Counted from the first letter of the stretch, positions 28,565 to 37,709 are shown. The stretch is DNA of 64,000 nt from Pedobacter cryoconitis (GCF_014200595.1 NZ_JACHCG010000001.1:2480001-2544000), one strand, 5' to 3'. The notes: generated by a model from the letters alone, not told the origin. Numbers and translations are program-made.

Positions 28565-29347
28565 CTACACCTGCGAATAAGGTGCAGGAACCAAAAAGCT
28601 ATTACTGATTTTAGAAATCGTATTTGCATACTGAGGATCCCCTGCTAATTTTTTCCATTCAGGATCAGCTAAGAAGGCAGCCCAGCCTTTGTCATGTTCT
28701 TCCATACCGTTACATGTAATCATATACGTTATACGAGGTAACTTGTCACCAGCAATCACTTCACCAAAGAATACAGGATCCAGCTTCGCTCTTTTAAAAA
28801 TAGAAAATTCCCCGTCATGGAACATCTTAATTTTCCTTTTTACAGCTTCTTCACTATAACCTTCATAAGTCCTTAATTCAAATATGCGGGCTTCACCTGA
28901 TGGGATAACAATTTTGGGAAACCCATCAAATGCAATCATTAAAGAAGAAATAAAGCGGTTGTAGACTGGTTTATCGGCTGGTATGCTGTTATATGCAGCG
29001 CTATTTTTGATATAAGCTGCGTCCGCTTTTACTTTTAAATTTACAGAGATATAGTGATCAGGAGATGGATAAGGTATCAGTAAATAAACTTTAGCCGGTT
29101 CAGATTGCCGCCATTCCTTAAATACACCAACTGCTTTTATGCCATATTTATTCAATGCAGGAATTAGCGCTGTTTTAAAGTAATTGTCCATTTGCCCCTG
29201 ATCAGCGCCAAAATGCATTTCATATTCACGCAATTCATATATTTCTTTTGATATCAGATCCTTATCATTGGCAATTGTAGGGTTAATGTTTAGCGCTAAA
29301 CCGGCAGTAACCGCCATTGAAGATTGAAGAAATTTCCTGCGTTCCAT
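28565..29347 (-). CDS. NIPSNAP-family protein with twin-arginine-like signal
   Basis: A 260-residue exported protein. The N-terminus MERRKFLQSSMAVTAGLAL resembles a Tat signal. Two NIPSNAP-like ferredoxin-fold repeats follow, beginning YELREYEMHFG (about residue 38) and IFELRTYEGYSEE (about 155). The function of bacterial NIPSNAP proteins is not established. It is the last gene of a minus-strand series: Crp/Fnr, NmrA-like, SnoaL-like, NIPSNAP, with gaps of 57-106 bp. Confidence 0.85.
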   Translation of the reverse strand: MERRKFLQSSMAVTAGLALNINPTIANDKDLISKEIYELREYEMHFGADQGQMDNYFKTALIPALNKYGIKAVGVFKEWRQSEPAKVYLLIPYPSPDHYISVNLKVKADAAYIKNSAAYNSIPADKPVYNRFISSLMIAFDGFPKIVIPSGEARIFELRTYEGYSEEAVKRKIKMFHDGEFSIFKRAKLDPVFFGEVIAGDKLPRITYMITCNGMEEHDKGWAAFLADPEWKKLAGDPQYANTISKISNSFLVPAPYSQV

Positions 29348-29422
29348 ATCGATTATGATTTAATGTGTAAATTGATCCGTATACCAATATATAATGAAAA
29401 TAAATTCTTTTTGTAAAAGGGT

Positions 29423-29917
29423 TTATTTGTGATCATAGCTCATTTCTCGTTTTATCTGCCATTTCCCGTTCTTGTTTTCCCAAATTTCGGTAAACTTTGC
29501 AGTGGCTTCTAACTCTTCCTTTCCATTAACAGTGCCATAAAATTTGTGAACTCCAATAGCTAATGCGCCGAAATTACCTAAACGATAAACTTGCAGGCTT
29601 CCTTTAACCAGTTCACGTCTTGAAGAGTGTACCGGATCTGTGAAATTCCTTTTAAATGCAGCTAAATTATGTGCATAGTCTGATAATCCGCCCCTGTCAT
29701 CATAAAATTCAAGATCGGGAGAAAAATGGCTCATGAAAGTTTCAAGGTCACGTTTATTATAAGCCGAAAACATAGTACTATCTAATCCGGACACTGTTTG
29801 ATATAATGGGTCAACATGCTGAACTCCGTTATTTTGCGGTTGCGCAGCAGCTGACAAAGCGGCTATAGCGGTCAGCGTAATCAGTATGGTGTGTTTATAT
29901 AAAGATTTCATATTCAC
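29423..29917 (-). CDS. Exported SnoaL/NTF2-like protein
   Basis: A 164-residue protein with a signal peptide (about residues 1-25, ending AAAQP) and a single NTF2-like fold of the DUF4440/SnoaL type (MFSAYNKRDLETFMSHFSPDLEFYDD and the C-terminal EIWENKNGKWQIKREMSYDH). Such proteins are small ligand-binding or isomerase-like domains. It probably belongs to the operon led by the NmrA-like gene. Confidence 0.82.
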   Translation of the reverse strand: MNMKSLYKHTILITLTAIAALSAAAQPQNNGVQHVDPLYQTVSGLDSTMFSAYNKRDLETFMSHFSPDLEFYDDRGGLSDYAHNLAAFKRNFTDPVHSSRRELVKGSLQVYRLGNFGALAIGVHKFYGTVNGKEELEATAKFTEIWENKNGKWQIKREMSYDHK

Positions 29918-29974
29918 TTTCCTGATTAGACCATCATCTTGATCAAAGGTTACACAGATTTCAAAAGTTAATCA

Positions 29975-30865
29975 CTAATAATCAAACTCAGCTTTATGTT
30001 TTTTAATAAAATCAATCCATTTCACAGGCTGTTTTCCTGTAATTCCGAAGAAGTTATCAAACGTATCATCTGCACCGGGAATCGTACCTGCTGCATAACG
30101 TTTCCAATGGTTATATACACAATTCATATAAGCCATCTCCGCGCCCGAATCTCTCATTTGTTGCAGAAAGACTTCAGGAGAAAGCGGCTCATAGTGAAAA
30201 GGTTTCCCAACAACAAAAGTCATCAATTCTGCCATTTCATCAAAAGTTATCGCATCGTAACCTAACCTATAGGTTTGTTTGCCATGTATTTCAGGATGAG
30301 ACAAAGACAAAGCAGCAACTTGCGCCACATCATCTACATCTACCCAACTCAATCTAGCCCCTTCAACATAGGCATGAATTATACCATTTTCAATTGTTCT
30401 TTTACCTCCATAACTCAATACATTTTGCATAAAAGTTTCCGGACGTAAATGCGTGTAAGAAAATCCGGACCACTCGATATATCTTTCTATCAACTGATGC
30501 CACGCCCAGTGTGCAACAGTAGTATCATCACGACCACAGGCCCCCAGATGCACTACATGCTGCACCCCTGCCTTTTTAGCATTATCTAATAAAACCTTGC
30601 TTTGACGTAACATATCAACGGTATAACCAGTAACTATCAAAACACGGTCAATATCTTTAAGTGCAGTCAAATGAGTACTTTCGTCATCAAAATCAAGGAT
30701 AACTGTAGCAATTCCTTTAGCCGTAAACGGGGCTGCTTTCTCTGGAGAACGTACTGCGGCCACCAGCTCTACTTCTTTATTTGATAAAAGAAAATCGATT
30801 GTTTTACTACCTACCTGCCCGGTTGCTCCGGTGATTAATATTTTTGGGATTGTTGTATTCAGCAT
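29975..30865 (-). CDS. NmrA-like NAD(P)-binding protein
   Basis: A 296-residue atypical SDR. The glycine motif GATGQVGSKT (about residues 13-22) is present near the N-terminus, but the catalytic Tyr-x-x-x-Lys is absent, as in NmrA/QOR2-type sensors and azoreductase-like proteins. Two FNR-type boxes lie 64-100 bp upstream, so expression may respond to the Crp/Fnr protein encoded just before it. Confidence 0.87.
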   Translation of the reverse strand: MLNTTIPKILITGATGQVGSKTIDFLLSNKEVELVAAVRSPEKAAPFTAKGIATVILDFDDESTHLTALKDIDRVLIVTGYTVDMLRQSKVLLDNAKKAGVQHVVHLGACGRDDTTVAHWAWHQLIERYIEWSGFSYTHLRPETFMQNVLSYGGKRTIENGIIHAYVEGARLSWVDVDDVAQVAALSLSHPEIHGKQTYRLGYDAITFDEMAELMTFVVGKPFHYEPLSPEVFLQQMRDSGAEMAYMNCVYNHWKRYAAGTIPGADDTFDNFFGITGKQPVKWIDFIKKHKAEFDY

Positions 30866-30928
30866 GAGAAATTTTATAAGGTTAAACTACCTGCATACAA
30901 AGGTAGCCTGCTCCCATACTATAAACAG

Positions 30929-30942
30929 TTGATCTAAAACAA
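30929..30942. promoter_or_regulatory. FNR-type box, one mismatch
   Basis: TTGATCTAAAACAA differs from TTGAT-N4-ATCAA at one position. It is the distal of two tandem boxes (23 bp apart) upstream of the NmrA-like gene. Confidence 0.55.
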
Positions 30943-30951
30943 GAAATTAAC

Positions 30952-30965
30952 TTGATCTATATCAA
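30952..30965. promoter_or_regulatory. Perfect FNR-type box
   Basis: TTGATCTATATCAA matches the FNR consensus TTGAT-N4-ATCAA exactly. It lies between the Crp/Fnr gene's stop (30972) and the NmrA-like start (30865). The neighbouring regulator has the recognition-helix residues Glu-x-x-Ser-Arg that read TTGAT. Confidence 0.75.
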
Positions 30966-30971
30966 TCCTGG

Positions 30972-31553
30972 TTATTTACACAGCATAATTTTCTTCTTAA
31001 TCCGGCTTAGGGTTTCCGGAGTGATGCCCAGGTAAGAGGCAATCAGATTCTGAGGTATTCTTTGAATGATTTCCGGACTGTACTTCGTCAGCCGTACATA
31101 TTTTTCTTCCGCAGCGTCTGTAATAGAACTGATTAATCTTCGCTCTTTCGTAACCAGGCTATTCTGAAAAAGGAGGCGAAAATAACGATCCATAACCGGG
31201 ACTTTTAAAGTCATTTCTTCGAAATCTGCGAGCGTGATTGTCAAAACTTCGGAATCTTCTATAGCATCTATGTTGAAAACAGCTTTTTCACCAGAAAAGA
31301 AACTGCTCATATCTGAGGTCCACCACCCCTCCCATGAAAACATATTCATATGCTCATCTCCTTTTTCATCAACATTGTAAGATCTGAGCAGACCTTTTAC
31401 TACAAATGACATATACTTGCAGACCTCTCCTTCCTGAAGTAAATACTGTTTTTTCCGAAGCTTTTTATAGGTGAAAAAATCTTTAATAGTAATTTTCTCC
31501 TCTTCGGTTAGTGATACCTTTGCCAGAACATGAGAAAAGAAAACGTCAAACAT
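30972..31553 (-). CDS. Crp/Fnr-family transcriptional regulator
   Basis: A regulator of 193 residues from the ATG at 31553; an in-frame TTG two codons earlier is less likely. The N-terminal cyclic-nucleotide-binding-like barrel (about residues 25-120) and the C-terminal winged helix are present. The recognition helix ITPETLSRIKKK contains Glu-x-x-Ser-Arg, the FNR-type reader of TTGAT. FNR's four iron-sulfur cysteines are not present, so oxygen sensing by a cluster is unlikely. A TATATTTG promoter box ends only 3 nt before the ATG, which suggests a leaderless mRNA. Confidence 0.88.
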   Translation of the reverse strand: MFDVFFSHVLAKVSLTEEEKITIKDFFTYKKLRKKQYLLQEGEVCKYMSFVVKGLLRSYNVDEKGDEHMNMFSWEGWWTSDMSSFFSGEKAVFNIDAIEDSEVLTITLADFEEMTLKVPVMDRYFRLLFQNSLVTKERRLISSITDAAEEKYVRLTKYSPEIIQRIPQNLIASYLGITPETLSRIKKKIMLCK

Positions 31554-31556
31554 ATA

Positions 31557-31564
31557 CAAATATA
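31557..31564 (-). promoter_or_regulatory. -7 box directly before the Crp/Fnr start codon
   Basis: Read on the minus strand, TATATTTG is followed by TAT and then the ATG at 31553. Transcription would start at or inside the start codon. No -33 TTG is clear at the expected distance. Confidence 0.45.
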
Positions 31565-31578
31565 AGTGTTAATTTCAA

Positions 31579-31602
31579 GAAGCTATCTTTTGAGATAGCT
31601 TC
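31579..31602 (-). terminator. Hairpin after the M57 protease gene
   Basis: Perfect 10-bp arms GAAGCTATCT and AGATAGCTTC with a 4-nt loop lie 41 bp past the protease stop. The following T-run is weak on the minus strand (TTGAAATT), so termination is likely but not certain. Confidence 0.5.
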
Positions 31603-31642
31603 CTGATCCATTACGATATAAGTATTGATTTAAATTTTTATA

Positions 31643-32392
31643 TTATAAAGGATATAATACCGCAGTTGCCTGTTTATCTTTCGCCGATAAAACAGTAGCT
31701 CCGCTTCCACATTGTCCGCCATTCATTAAGGATAGCGCATCAGTTCCACCAACTCCTGGGACATCTATCGAAGTAGACTGGTTAGTATGCTTAATAGAAA
31801 TGGTATGTCCGAATTCATGTGCAATAGTTCTTTGACGCTGTGCAAAAGAATTATTTTTGATCAGCTCCTGGTTAATCCAGACTGTATTACCTGCTTTACC
31901 GTTAGAGGTAGACAGATATGCCTGTCCACATGTAGTACCTCCGATTGTATTGTCTACTTTTATCAAAATATCATAATTATTATCTGTTACGATGACGAAT
32001 TTAATTTTCGAGTTAGGCACTGTATTCCACTGCTGAATTGCTCCATTAATTTCCGCAGCCATACTTGTGATAGAAGCATCAACTTTGACGCGGATATTGG
32101 AACTATTCGTTACCAGGTAACCATTGTAATACTGTTCAGTTTTTGGCTTCCCGTTATCGTCAGGAACCTGCATATTTTTATCAAATACGATATCTCCGTC
32201 AACAATGTATCGAGCTCCATTTTCGACTATTTGTGCGTCTGTAAATCCAAGATTTTTGATGTAAGCAAGAACTTTATCTGTTTGCTTAGCACCCTGGTCC
32301 TGATTTGAAGGCATCTCATTTTTCTTCGAACATGAGGTAATTAAAATCGGAAATAGCGCAATCAGCGCGATGTTTTTAAATAAGTTTTTCAT
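31643..32392 (-). CDS. M57-family zinc metalloprotease lipoprotein
   Basis: A 249-residue lipoprotein with lipobox ILITSC (Cys21). The zinc site HEFGHTISIKH (His192, Glu193, His196, His202) fits the extended metzincin-like motif HExxHxxxxxH of the M57 / dual-action HEIGH family. It is predicted to act at the cell surface or outer-membrane face. It is transcribed alone, diverging from the PAP2 phosphatase gene. Confidence 0.87.
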   Translation of the reverse strand: MKNLFKNIALIALFPILITSCSKKNEMPSNQDQGAKQTDKVLAYIKNLGFTDAQIVENGARYIVDGDIVFDKNMQVPDDNGKPKTEQYYNGYLVTNSSNIRVKVDASITSMAAEINGAIQQWNTVPNSKIKFVIVTDNNYDILIKVDNTIGGTTCGQAYLSTSNGKAGNTVWINQELIKNNSFAQRQRTIAHEFGHTISIKHTNQSTSIDVPGVGGTDALSLMNGGQCGSGATVLSAKDKQATAVLYPL

Positions 32393-32537
32393 AGTTTAGG
32401 TTTTAGGTATATCGTAATGATTCTGCAATTTAACAATTACTATAGTAGTATATCAGAAAAAATACATTGTTTTATTTCATACCTTTAAATCATTTCCAAT
32501 AAGAAATTATATAACCAGCGATTCCCTTAATCTGTAT

Positions 32538-33929
32538 ATGCCGCCTAAACGACGACTCAATCTCAAATTCCTGTTCCTCTCTTTATTCATCATTACTACA
32601 GTAACAGTAAATGCTCAATACACTGATAGCCTTTTATTAAACCAGCCAGTTAATAATTTCTGGAAAAGAGATGTTGTAAAAAAAACAACCGTTCCACTGA
32701 TTTTATTTAGCGCTACTGCCTTTGCCTGGTCTCATCGCGAAACAGTCAGAGAAGTCAGAAACAGGTTTATTCCCGATTTCCATTACAGATATGATGATTA
32801 TCTGCAATACGCACCAGCAGCAGCCGTGGTAGCTTTAAACGCTTTTAATGTTAAAGGAAAACATACGCCAAAACGAACCTTGATCTCTTATGCTTTTTCT
32901 ATGGGAATTATGGGCGCAATGGTCAATGGGATTAAATCTACCAGTAAAATAGAACGGCCTGACGGGAGTTCAAATAATTCCTTTCCTTCAGGACATACGG
33001 CCACAGCTTTTATGAATGCAACTATGCTGGATAAGGAATATGGGCAATATGGATATCCTTTAATTGGTATCACCGGTTATGCAATGGCCACAGCAACCGC
33101 ACTTGGCCGTGGTTTGAATAACAGACATTGGATCACAGATGTACTTGCAGGAGCTGGCGTAGGTATTATTTCTACAGAACTGGGTTATTTTGTAACTGAC
33201 CAGATTATGAAAAACAGAGGCATGAATGCTCCCGTAAAAAACAACCCTGTCCCAATCAGCAATAATCCTAGTTTTGTAGAGCTACATGTGGGTTATGCAA
33301 TTGCGACCAGTAAGAAACTCACAGGAACAGCACACGACAATATTTTCAATAAAGATGGTTTCAATATGGGTATGGAAGGTGCCTGGTTTCTCCATAAAAA
33401 CATTGGTATCGGAGGGGAATTTGCATTTACCAGCTTCCCTTTGAACTCAGCCCATGCCAGTCTTGACCCTGATATTTTAGAAATCAGTAATGGTTTATAT
33501 ACGCAGGCCCTTGGTGTCAAATATTTGAATATTGGCCCCTATTTCAGTTTGCCTTTAGCGAATAACTGGTTCATCACTGCTAAAATAAATGCAGGGATCT
33601 CTTCCGGAAGTAACGGGAATTTTATCCTGGATATCAAACCAGAATATCAGGAAGAATTTGGAACAGCAGAATTACCCTATGCACGATATCAGCCAAAAAC
33701 AGCAGCCAGCTGGTCTGTTGGCGTAGGTATCCAGAAACGCATTGGCAGGAATACTGCAATTAAAGCGTATACCAGTTATTTCGGATCTACCCACAAGTTT
33801 GACATAGATTTGCTGAATGATACAGATAACGATGGGCATTTGAGTTATCACCGTCTTCCGGAAAATGTTGGAAAAACCAAGTATAACAACATTACTTTTG
33901 GACTTGGAATTACTGCGTTTATCTGGTAA
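32538..33929 (+). CDS. PAP2-family phosphatase with C-terminal barrel-like domain
   Basis: A 463-residue protein. The three acid-phosphatase motifs are in order: KSTSKIERP, then SFPSGHTATAF (the PSGH motif), then RHWITDVLAG (Arg/His/Asp). A signal peptide is likely (ends VNAQY). About residues 240-463 form a Gly/aromatic-rich beta domain ending in ...NITFGLGITAFIW, typical of an outer-membrane beta-barrel. Many Bacteroidota PAP2 proteins combine a lipid- or sugar-phosphate phosphatase with such a domain. The ATG at 32538 starts with a basic stretch (PPKRRLNLK). Confidence 0.87.
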   Translation: MPPKRRLNLKFLFLSLFIITTVTVNAQYTDSLLLNQPVNNFWKRDVVKKTTVPLILFSATAFAWSHRETVREVRNRFIPDFHYRYDDYLQYAPAAAVVALNAFNVKGKHTPKRTLISYAFSMGIMGAMVNGIKSTSKIERPDGSSNNSFPSGHTATAFMNATMLDKEYGQYGYPLIGITGYAMATATALGRGLNNRHWITDVLAGAGVGIISTELGYFVTDQIMKNRGMNAPVKNNPVPISNNPSFVELHVGYAIATSKKLTGTAHDNIFNKDGFNMGMEGAWFLHKNIGIGGEFAFTSFPLNSAHASLDPDILEISNGLYTQALGVKYLNIGPYFSLPLANNWFITAKINAGISSGSNGNFILDIKPEYQEEFGTAELPYARYQPKTAASWSVGVGIQKRIGRNTAIKAYTSYFGSTHKFDIDLLNDTDNDGHLSYHRLPENVGKTKYNNITFGLGITAFIW

Positions 33930-33958
33930 ATTCAAGGTACCAGACTGGCACCCTGAAT
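33930..33958. terminator. Bidirectional hairpin between convergent genes
   Basis: The 29-bp gap segment is almost a full palindrome: arms ATTCA, GGT and CCAG pair with CTGG, ACC and TGAAT, broken by two symmetric mismatches. It lies between the stops of the PAP2 and IMP dehydrogenase genes and can serve both. Confidence 0.6.
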
Positions 33959-33971
33959 ACTATACATTAAT

Positions 33972-35459
33972 TTATTCTCTCACCAGTACGTCATGCGCTC
34001 CACCTTCTACGATGCTCACAGAAGAAACTAAAGTAAGTTTCGCATCTTGTTTAAACTTCGCAATGGATGTAAAACCGCAACTGCACATCGTTGATTTAAT
34101 TTTTCCGACTGTAACGTCCAAATTATCTTTTAAAGATCCGGCGTAAGGAACATAACTATCTACACCTTCTTCAAATTTTAATCCAGTAGAACCGCCCATA
34201 TCATAACGTTCCCAGTTTCTGGCGCGGTTAGAGCCTTCACCCCAGTACTCTTTCATGTAATTACCATTAACCAATACTTTATGGGTAGGGCTTTCATCAA
34301 ACCTTGCAAAATATCTACCCATCATAATAAAATCCGCTCCCATAGCCAGTGCAATTGCCATATGGTAATCCTGAGCTATTCCACCGTCCGAACAAATTGG
34401 AATATAGATGCCTGTTTCTTCGAAATATTGATCTCTTGCTTCAGCAATTTCAATTAAAGCCGTTGCCTGTCCTCTGCCTATCCCTTTTGTTTCCCTGGTG
34501 ATACAGATTGATCCACCTCCAACGCCAACTTTCACAAAATCAGCACCTGCTTCAACTAGATATAAAAATCCTTCTTTGTCAACCACATTTCCGGCACCAA
34601 CTTTAACGCGGTCACCATATTCTGCTTTAATATATTCCAATGTTGCTTTTTGCCATTCAGAATATCCATCAGAAGAGTCAATACATAAGACGTCTACTCC
34701 GGCATTAACCAGTGCAGGAACTCTGTCTTTATAATCTCTTGTGTTAATACCAGCACCTACAATTAGTTTTTTAGTCTCGTCAGATAGTTCTAAAGGATTG
34801 TCTTTGTGATTATCATAATCTTTTCTGAAAACAAAAAATCTAAGATTATCATTTTCATCAACGACAGGCAGACTGTTTAATTTATGTTCCCAGATGATGC
34901 TGTTGGCTTCGCTTAGGGTAATTCCGATCTTTGCAGTAATCAAATCAGAGAAAGGAGTCATGAATTCTTTGACTTTCTTGTCCATTCCATCTGTACCTAC
35001 TCTATAATCTCTACCAGTAACAATACCGATCAATTTACCGTCAGCAGTACCATTTTCAGTTATAGCAATTGTGGAATGACCTGTTTTCGCTTTTAAGGCA
35101 ATAACGTCCTTCAATGTGTTTTCTGCGATCAGATTAGCCGTGCTAACTACAAAGCCAGATTTATGTTGTTTAACCTTTTCGATCATTTCTACCTGCTTCT
35201 GGATAGTTTGAGATCCAAAAACAAATGATAAACCGCCATTTTTCGCCAGCGCAATAGCCATCTGATCATCAGAAACTGATTGCATAATAGCAGATACGAA
35301 AGGTATATTGAGTTCTATTGTTGATTTTTCACCTTTCCGGTATTTAACCAGTGAGGTTTTTAAGGATACATTATCAGGTACGCAATCAAAAGATGTTAGT
35401 CCTGGTATTAAGAGAAATTCACTGAAAGTTCTCGAGGTTTCTTTTAAGTATTTTGCCAT
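33972..35459 (-). CDS. guaB: IMP dehydrogenase
   Basis: Oxidises IMP to XMP with NAD+, the first step of GMP synthesis. The ATG at 35459 gives 495 residues, the normal length. Visible parts are the N-terminal barrel part ([16 protein letters not shown]), two CBS domains (about residues 95-225), the glycine loop ([16 protein letters not shown]) with the catalytic Cys followed by ITRETKGIG, and the flap region. The loop differs from the E. coli type (SICTTR) but fits a known divergent branch of the family; GMP reductase is unlikely given the CBS domains. A TATCTTTG promoter box ends 3 nt before the ATG. Confidence 0.88.
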   Translation of the reverse strand: MAKYLKETSRTFSEFLLIPGLTSFDCVPDNVSLKTSLVKYRKGEKSTIELNIPFVSAIMQSVSDDQMAIALAKNGGLSFVFGSQTIQKQVEMIEKVKQHKSGFVVSTANLIAENTLKDVIALKAKTGHSTIAITENGTADGKLIGIVTGRDYRVGTDGMDKKVKEFMTPFSDLITAKIGITLSEANSIIWEHKLNSLPVVDENDNLRFFVFRKDYDNHKDNPLELSDETKKLIVGAGINTRDYKDRVPALVNAGVDVLCIDSSDGYSEWQKATLEYIKAEYGDRVKVGAGNVVDKEGFLYLVEAGADFVKVGVGGGSICITRETKGIGRGQATALIEIAEARDQYFEETGIYIPICSDGGIAQDYHMAIALAMGADFIMMGRYFARFDESPTHKVLVNGNYMKEYWGEGSNRARNWERYDMGGSTGLKFEEGVDSYVPYAGSLKDNLDVTVGKIKSTMCSCGFTSIAKFKQDAKLTLVSSVSIVEGGAHDVLVRE

Positions 35460-35462
35460 TTG

Positions 35463-35470
35463 CAAAGATA
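35463..35470 (-). promoter_or_regulatory. -7 box directly before the guaB start codon
   Basis: On the minus strand TATCTTTG is followed by CAA and then the ATG at 35459, giving a predicted leaderless transcript. A clear -33 element is missing. Confidence 0.45.
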
Positions 35471-35527
35471 GACTCTTTAATGGAAAAAAACACAGAAATT
35501 TACGTTAGCATTTTGTAATTAATCGGT

Positions 35528-35535
35528 TAAATTTG
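35528..35535 (+). promoter_or_regulatory. -7 box directly before the helicase start codon
   Basis: TAAATTTG is followed by CGGA and then the ATG at 35540. With the minus-strand box at 35463 it makes a compact divergent promoter pair, both predicted leaderless. Confidence 0.45.
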
Positions 35536-35539
35536 CGGA

Positions 35540-37453
35540 ATGAGTAACGGCGGGCCTTCTAATTCAATTTTCGACAAGATATTATCATTTATTGAGTACA
35601 CTAATCAAAGTATTTTTCTAACCGGAAAGGCAGGAACCGGAAAAACTACACTCCTGAAAAGAATAAAAGAGGAGAGTTCAAAAAAAATGGTAGTGGTTGC
35701 CCCTACTGGTGTGGCTGCGATGAACGCTAAAGGCACGACAATCAATTCTTTTTTCCAATTACCTGCCGGTTCTTTTTTCCCGGGAGAAATTGGTTTGGAA
35801 GATTTACAATTGGGCATTACCTCCATTGACTCTATGGTCAATGATTTAAGTTACAATAGAGAAAAGACAGCGCTGTTCAATGAGTTAGAATTATTGATCA
35901 TCGATGAGATTTCTATGGTTCGCTGTGATTTAATGGACATGATTGACGCTATCCTCCGTTCAGTGAGAAAAAACAATATTCCTTTTGGGGGTGTACAATT
36001 GTTGCTTATAGGTGATCTTTACCAGTTACCTCCGGTTACTAAAAGAGAGGAATGGGCATTTCTGAGCAGAGCTTATGCTTCTCCTTATTTTTTCGAGGGA
36101 TATGTGATCCGTAGAAATCCGTTGTTACAGATAGAATTAACCACAGTATTTCGCCAAACAGAACCGGAATTCGTTAATATTCTAAATAGTATCAGAAATA
36201 ATCAGATTACTGAGGCTGATTTAGCTTTGTTAAATAAAAGATATGATCCGGATTTTCTTGCGACGGATGAATTGAGCCCGATTATTATCACTTCACATAA
36301 TGCAGAAGCGAATACTGTTAATAAGGCGAAATTAGACGAGCTTCCTGGTGAGGAGTATACTTTTACTGCTGAGACTAGTGGTGAGTTCAGAGATGCTGGT
36401 TTACAGGCAGAACAGACGCTGAAGTTAAAGGAAGGTGCACAGGTAATGTTCATTAAGAATGATACCGGGGATAACAGAAAATTTTACAATGGAAAGATTG
36501 GAAAGATCAAGTCTGTTAAAGATGGGGAAATTTACATTTCCTTTCCGCATGAAGATGATCTGTTACTAGAGAAGACTTCGTGGCAATCTTTTGAATATAA
36601 AACAGATACTGAAGAAGTTATTGTACAGCAGCAGGTTGGGGAATTTTCTCAGTATCCGATTAAACTGGCATGGGCAGTAACGATACATAAAAGTCAGGGT
36701 TTAACTTTTGACCATGCTATAATTGACGCGGGAAAATCATTTATAGCTGGCCAGGTTTATGTGGCTTTGAGTCGTGTGAGAACGCTTAATGGGTTGATTT
36801 TGAAATCGAAGATCAGCACGGAAAGTTTAAGGTCAAATACAGAGGTAATTAATTATATGAAATCTGTGCAGGATGATGAGCTGGATGATCTTCTGGTGAG
36901 CGGACAGGAAGGGTTTATCCTTCAACTGGTACTGAACCACTTTTCATTGAATAAGTTGCTGAGTGAGCTGGAAACGGTTACTTCGAGACCAGAAATTGTC
37001 AGATCAAATATCCCGGAATATGCAGTATTGTTTTCTCAATTGAGGAAATCAATTAAAAGTTTGATTGTTTTAGCTGATCGCTTCCAGGTTCAGGTGACTA
37101 ATCTGCATAAACAAACTGGTTTTAACGATTTGCCGGCATTACAGGAAAGAATTGAATCGGCAGCAACGTATTTTAAAAAGGAGATTAATTTACAGGTTTT
37201 AAATCCTGTGAATAAAAATATCAGGATTAAGCCGAAAAACAAGGTTCAACAGGAGCTGCAACATCTTTTTCAGAAGTACAGACCGGTAGTTGAGCATCGG
37301 ATTTCTTTGTTGCAGTTAGCACCAGGTTTGCTAAAAGAGCCAATTAAGGTTGAAAACTATGTTTCCTGGATTACGGAACATCATGCAAGAGCCAGTGTGA
37401 AGACAAAAACATCATCTGGAAATCAGCAGTCTACAACATTACAGTTATTTTAA
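35540..37453 (+). CDS. PIF1/RecD-like DNA helicase
   Basis: A 637-residue superfamily 1B helicase. Walker A GKAGTGKTT lies at about residues 29-37, Walker B at IIDEISMVRCDLMD, and the RecD/PIF1 C-terminal motifs read AWAVTIHKSQGLTFD and VYVALSRVRTLNGLIL. The last 170 residues are a helical extension ending in SWITEHHA, resembling a helix-turn-helix/HRDC-like domain found on Bacteroidota homologues. It is likely involved in 5'-3' unwinding during replication or recombination. It lies immediately before the tRNA that hosts the island. Confidence 0.88.
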   Translation: MSNGGPSNSIFDKILSFIEYTNQSIFLTGKAGTGKTTLLKRIKEESSKKMVVVAPTGVAAMNAKGTTINSFFQLPAGSFFPGEIGLEDLQLGITSIDSMVNDLSYNREKTALFNELELLIIDEISMVRCDLMDMIDAILRSVRKNNIPFGGVQLLLIGDLYQLPPVTKREEWAFLSRAYASPYFFEGYVIRRNPLLQIELTTVFRQTEPEFVNILNSIRNNQITEADLALLNKRYDPDFLATDELSPIIITSHNAEANTVNKAKLDELPGEEYTFTAETSGEFRDAGLQAEQTLKLKEGAQVMFIKNDTGDNRKFYNGKIGKIKSVKDGEIYISFPHEDDLLLEKTSWQSFEYKTDTEEVIVQQQVGEFSQYPIKLAWAVTIHKSQGLTFDHAIIDAGKSFIAGQVYVALSRVRTLNGLILKSKISTESLRSNTEVINYMKSVQDDELDDLLVSGQEGFILQLVLNHFSLNKLLSELETVTSRPEIVRSNIPEYAVLFSQLRKSIKSLIVLADRFQVQVTNLHKQTGFNDLPALQERIESAATYFKKEINLQVLNPVNKNIRIKPKNKVQQELQHLFQKYRPVVEHRISLLQLAPGLLKEPIKVENYVSWITEHHARASVKTKTSSGNQQSTTLQLF

Positions 37454-37498
37454 CGTCGTTTTTTTTATGAAGTATAGTGTGTATTAATATTTATTTTC

Positions 37499-37506
37499 TA
37501 TCTTCG
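37499..37506 (+). promoter_or_regulatory. Probable -7 box of second tRNA-Lys
   Basis: TATCTTCG matches TAnnTTTG at all but one fixed position and lies 26 nt before the mature tRNA 5' end. Confidence 0.4.
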
Positions 37507-37532
37507 CACCTCCTTAAACAAGAGGAATTAAT

Positions 37533-37605
37533 GATTCCGTAGCTCAGCTGGTAGAGCATTACACTTTTAATGTAGTGGTCCTGGGTTCGAATCCCAGCGG
37601 GATCA
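37533..37605 (+). tRNA. tRNA-Lys (anticodon TTT), island integration target
   Basis: The 73-nt gene body is identical to the tRNA-Lys at 9292, but no CCA is encoded: the discriminator A is followed by CAGAG. The last 25 nt are part of the 38-bp repeat shared with 59655-59692, so the 3' end of this functional gene is now supplied by the integrated island. Confidence 0.97.
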
Positions 37606-37618
37606 CAGAGAATAGTAT
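37581..37618 (+). repeat. attL of the genomic island (38-bp direct repeat)
   Basis: It begins CTGGGTTCGAATCCCAGCGG inside the tRNA T-arm and ends AGAGAATAGTAT just past the gene. It is identical to 59655-59692. Together the two copies bound about 22.07 kb that carries the integrase next to this end. Confidence 0.93.
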
Positions 37619-37630
37619 CAAAACTACGTA

Positions 37631-37664
37631 AAAGCTTGCAAATCAAATGATTGCAAGCTTTTTT
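37631..37664 (+). terminator. Terminator after tRNA-Lys at attL
   Basis: An 11-bp perfect stem (AAAGCTTGCAA / TTGCAAGCTTT) with a 9-nt loop runs into a TTTTTT tract. A diverged copy follows attR at 59704-59740. Confidence 0.85.
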
Positions 37665-37709
37665 GTTTACCGGGAATACCCAAAATATTCAGAAAATCAC
37701 ATAAAAAAA

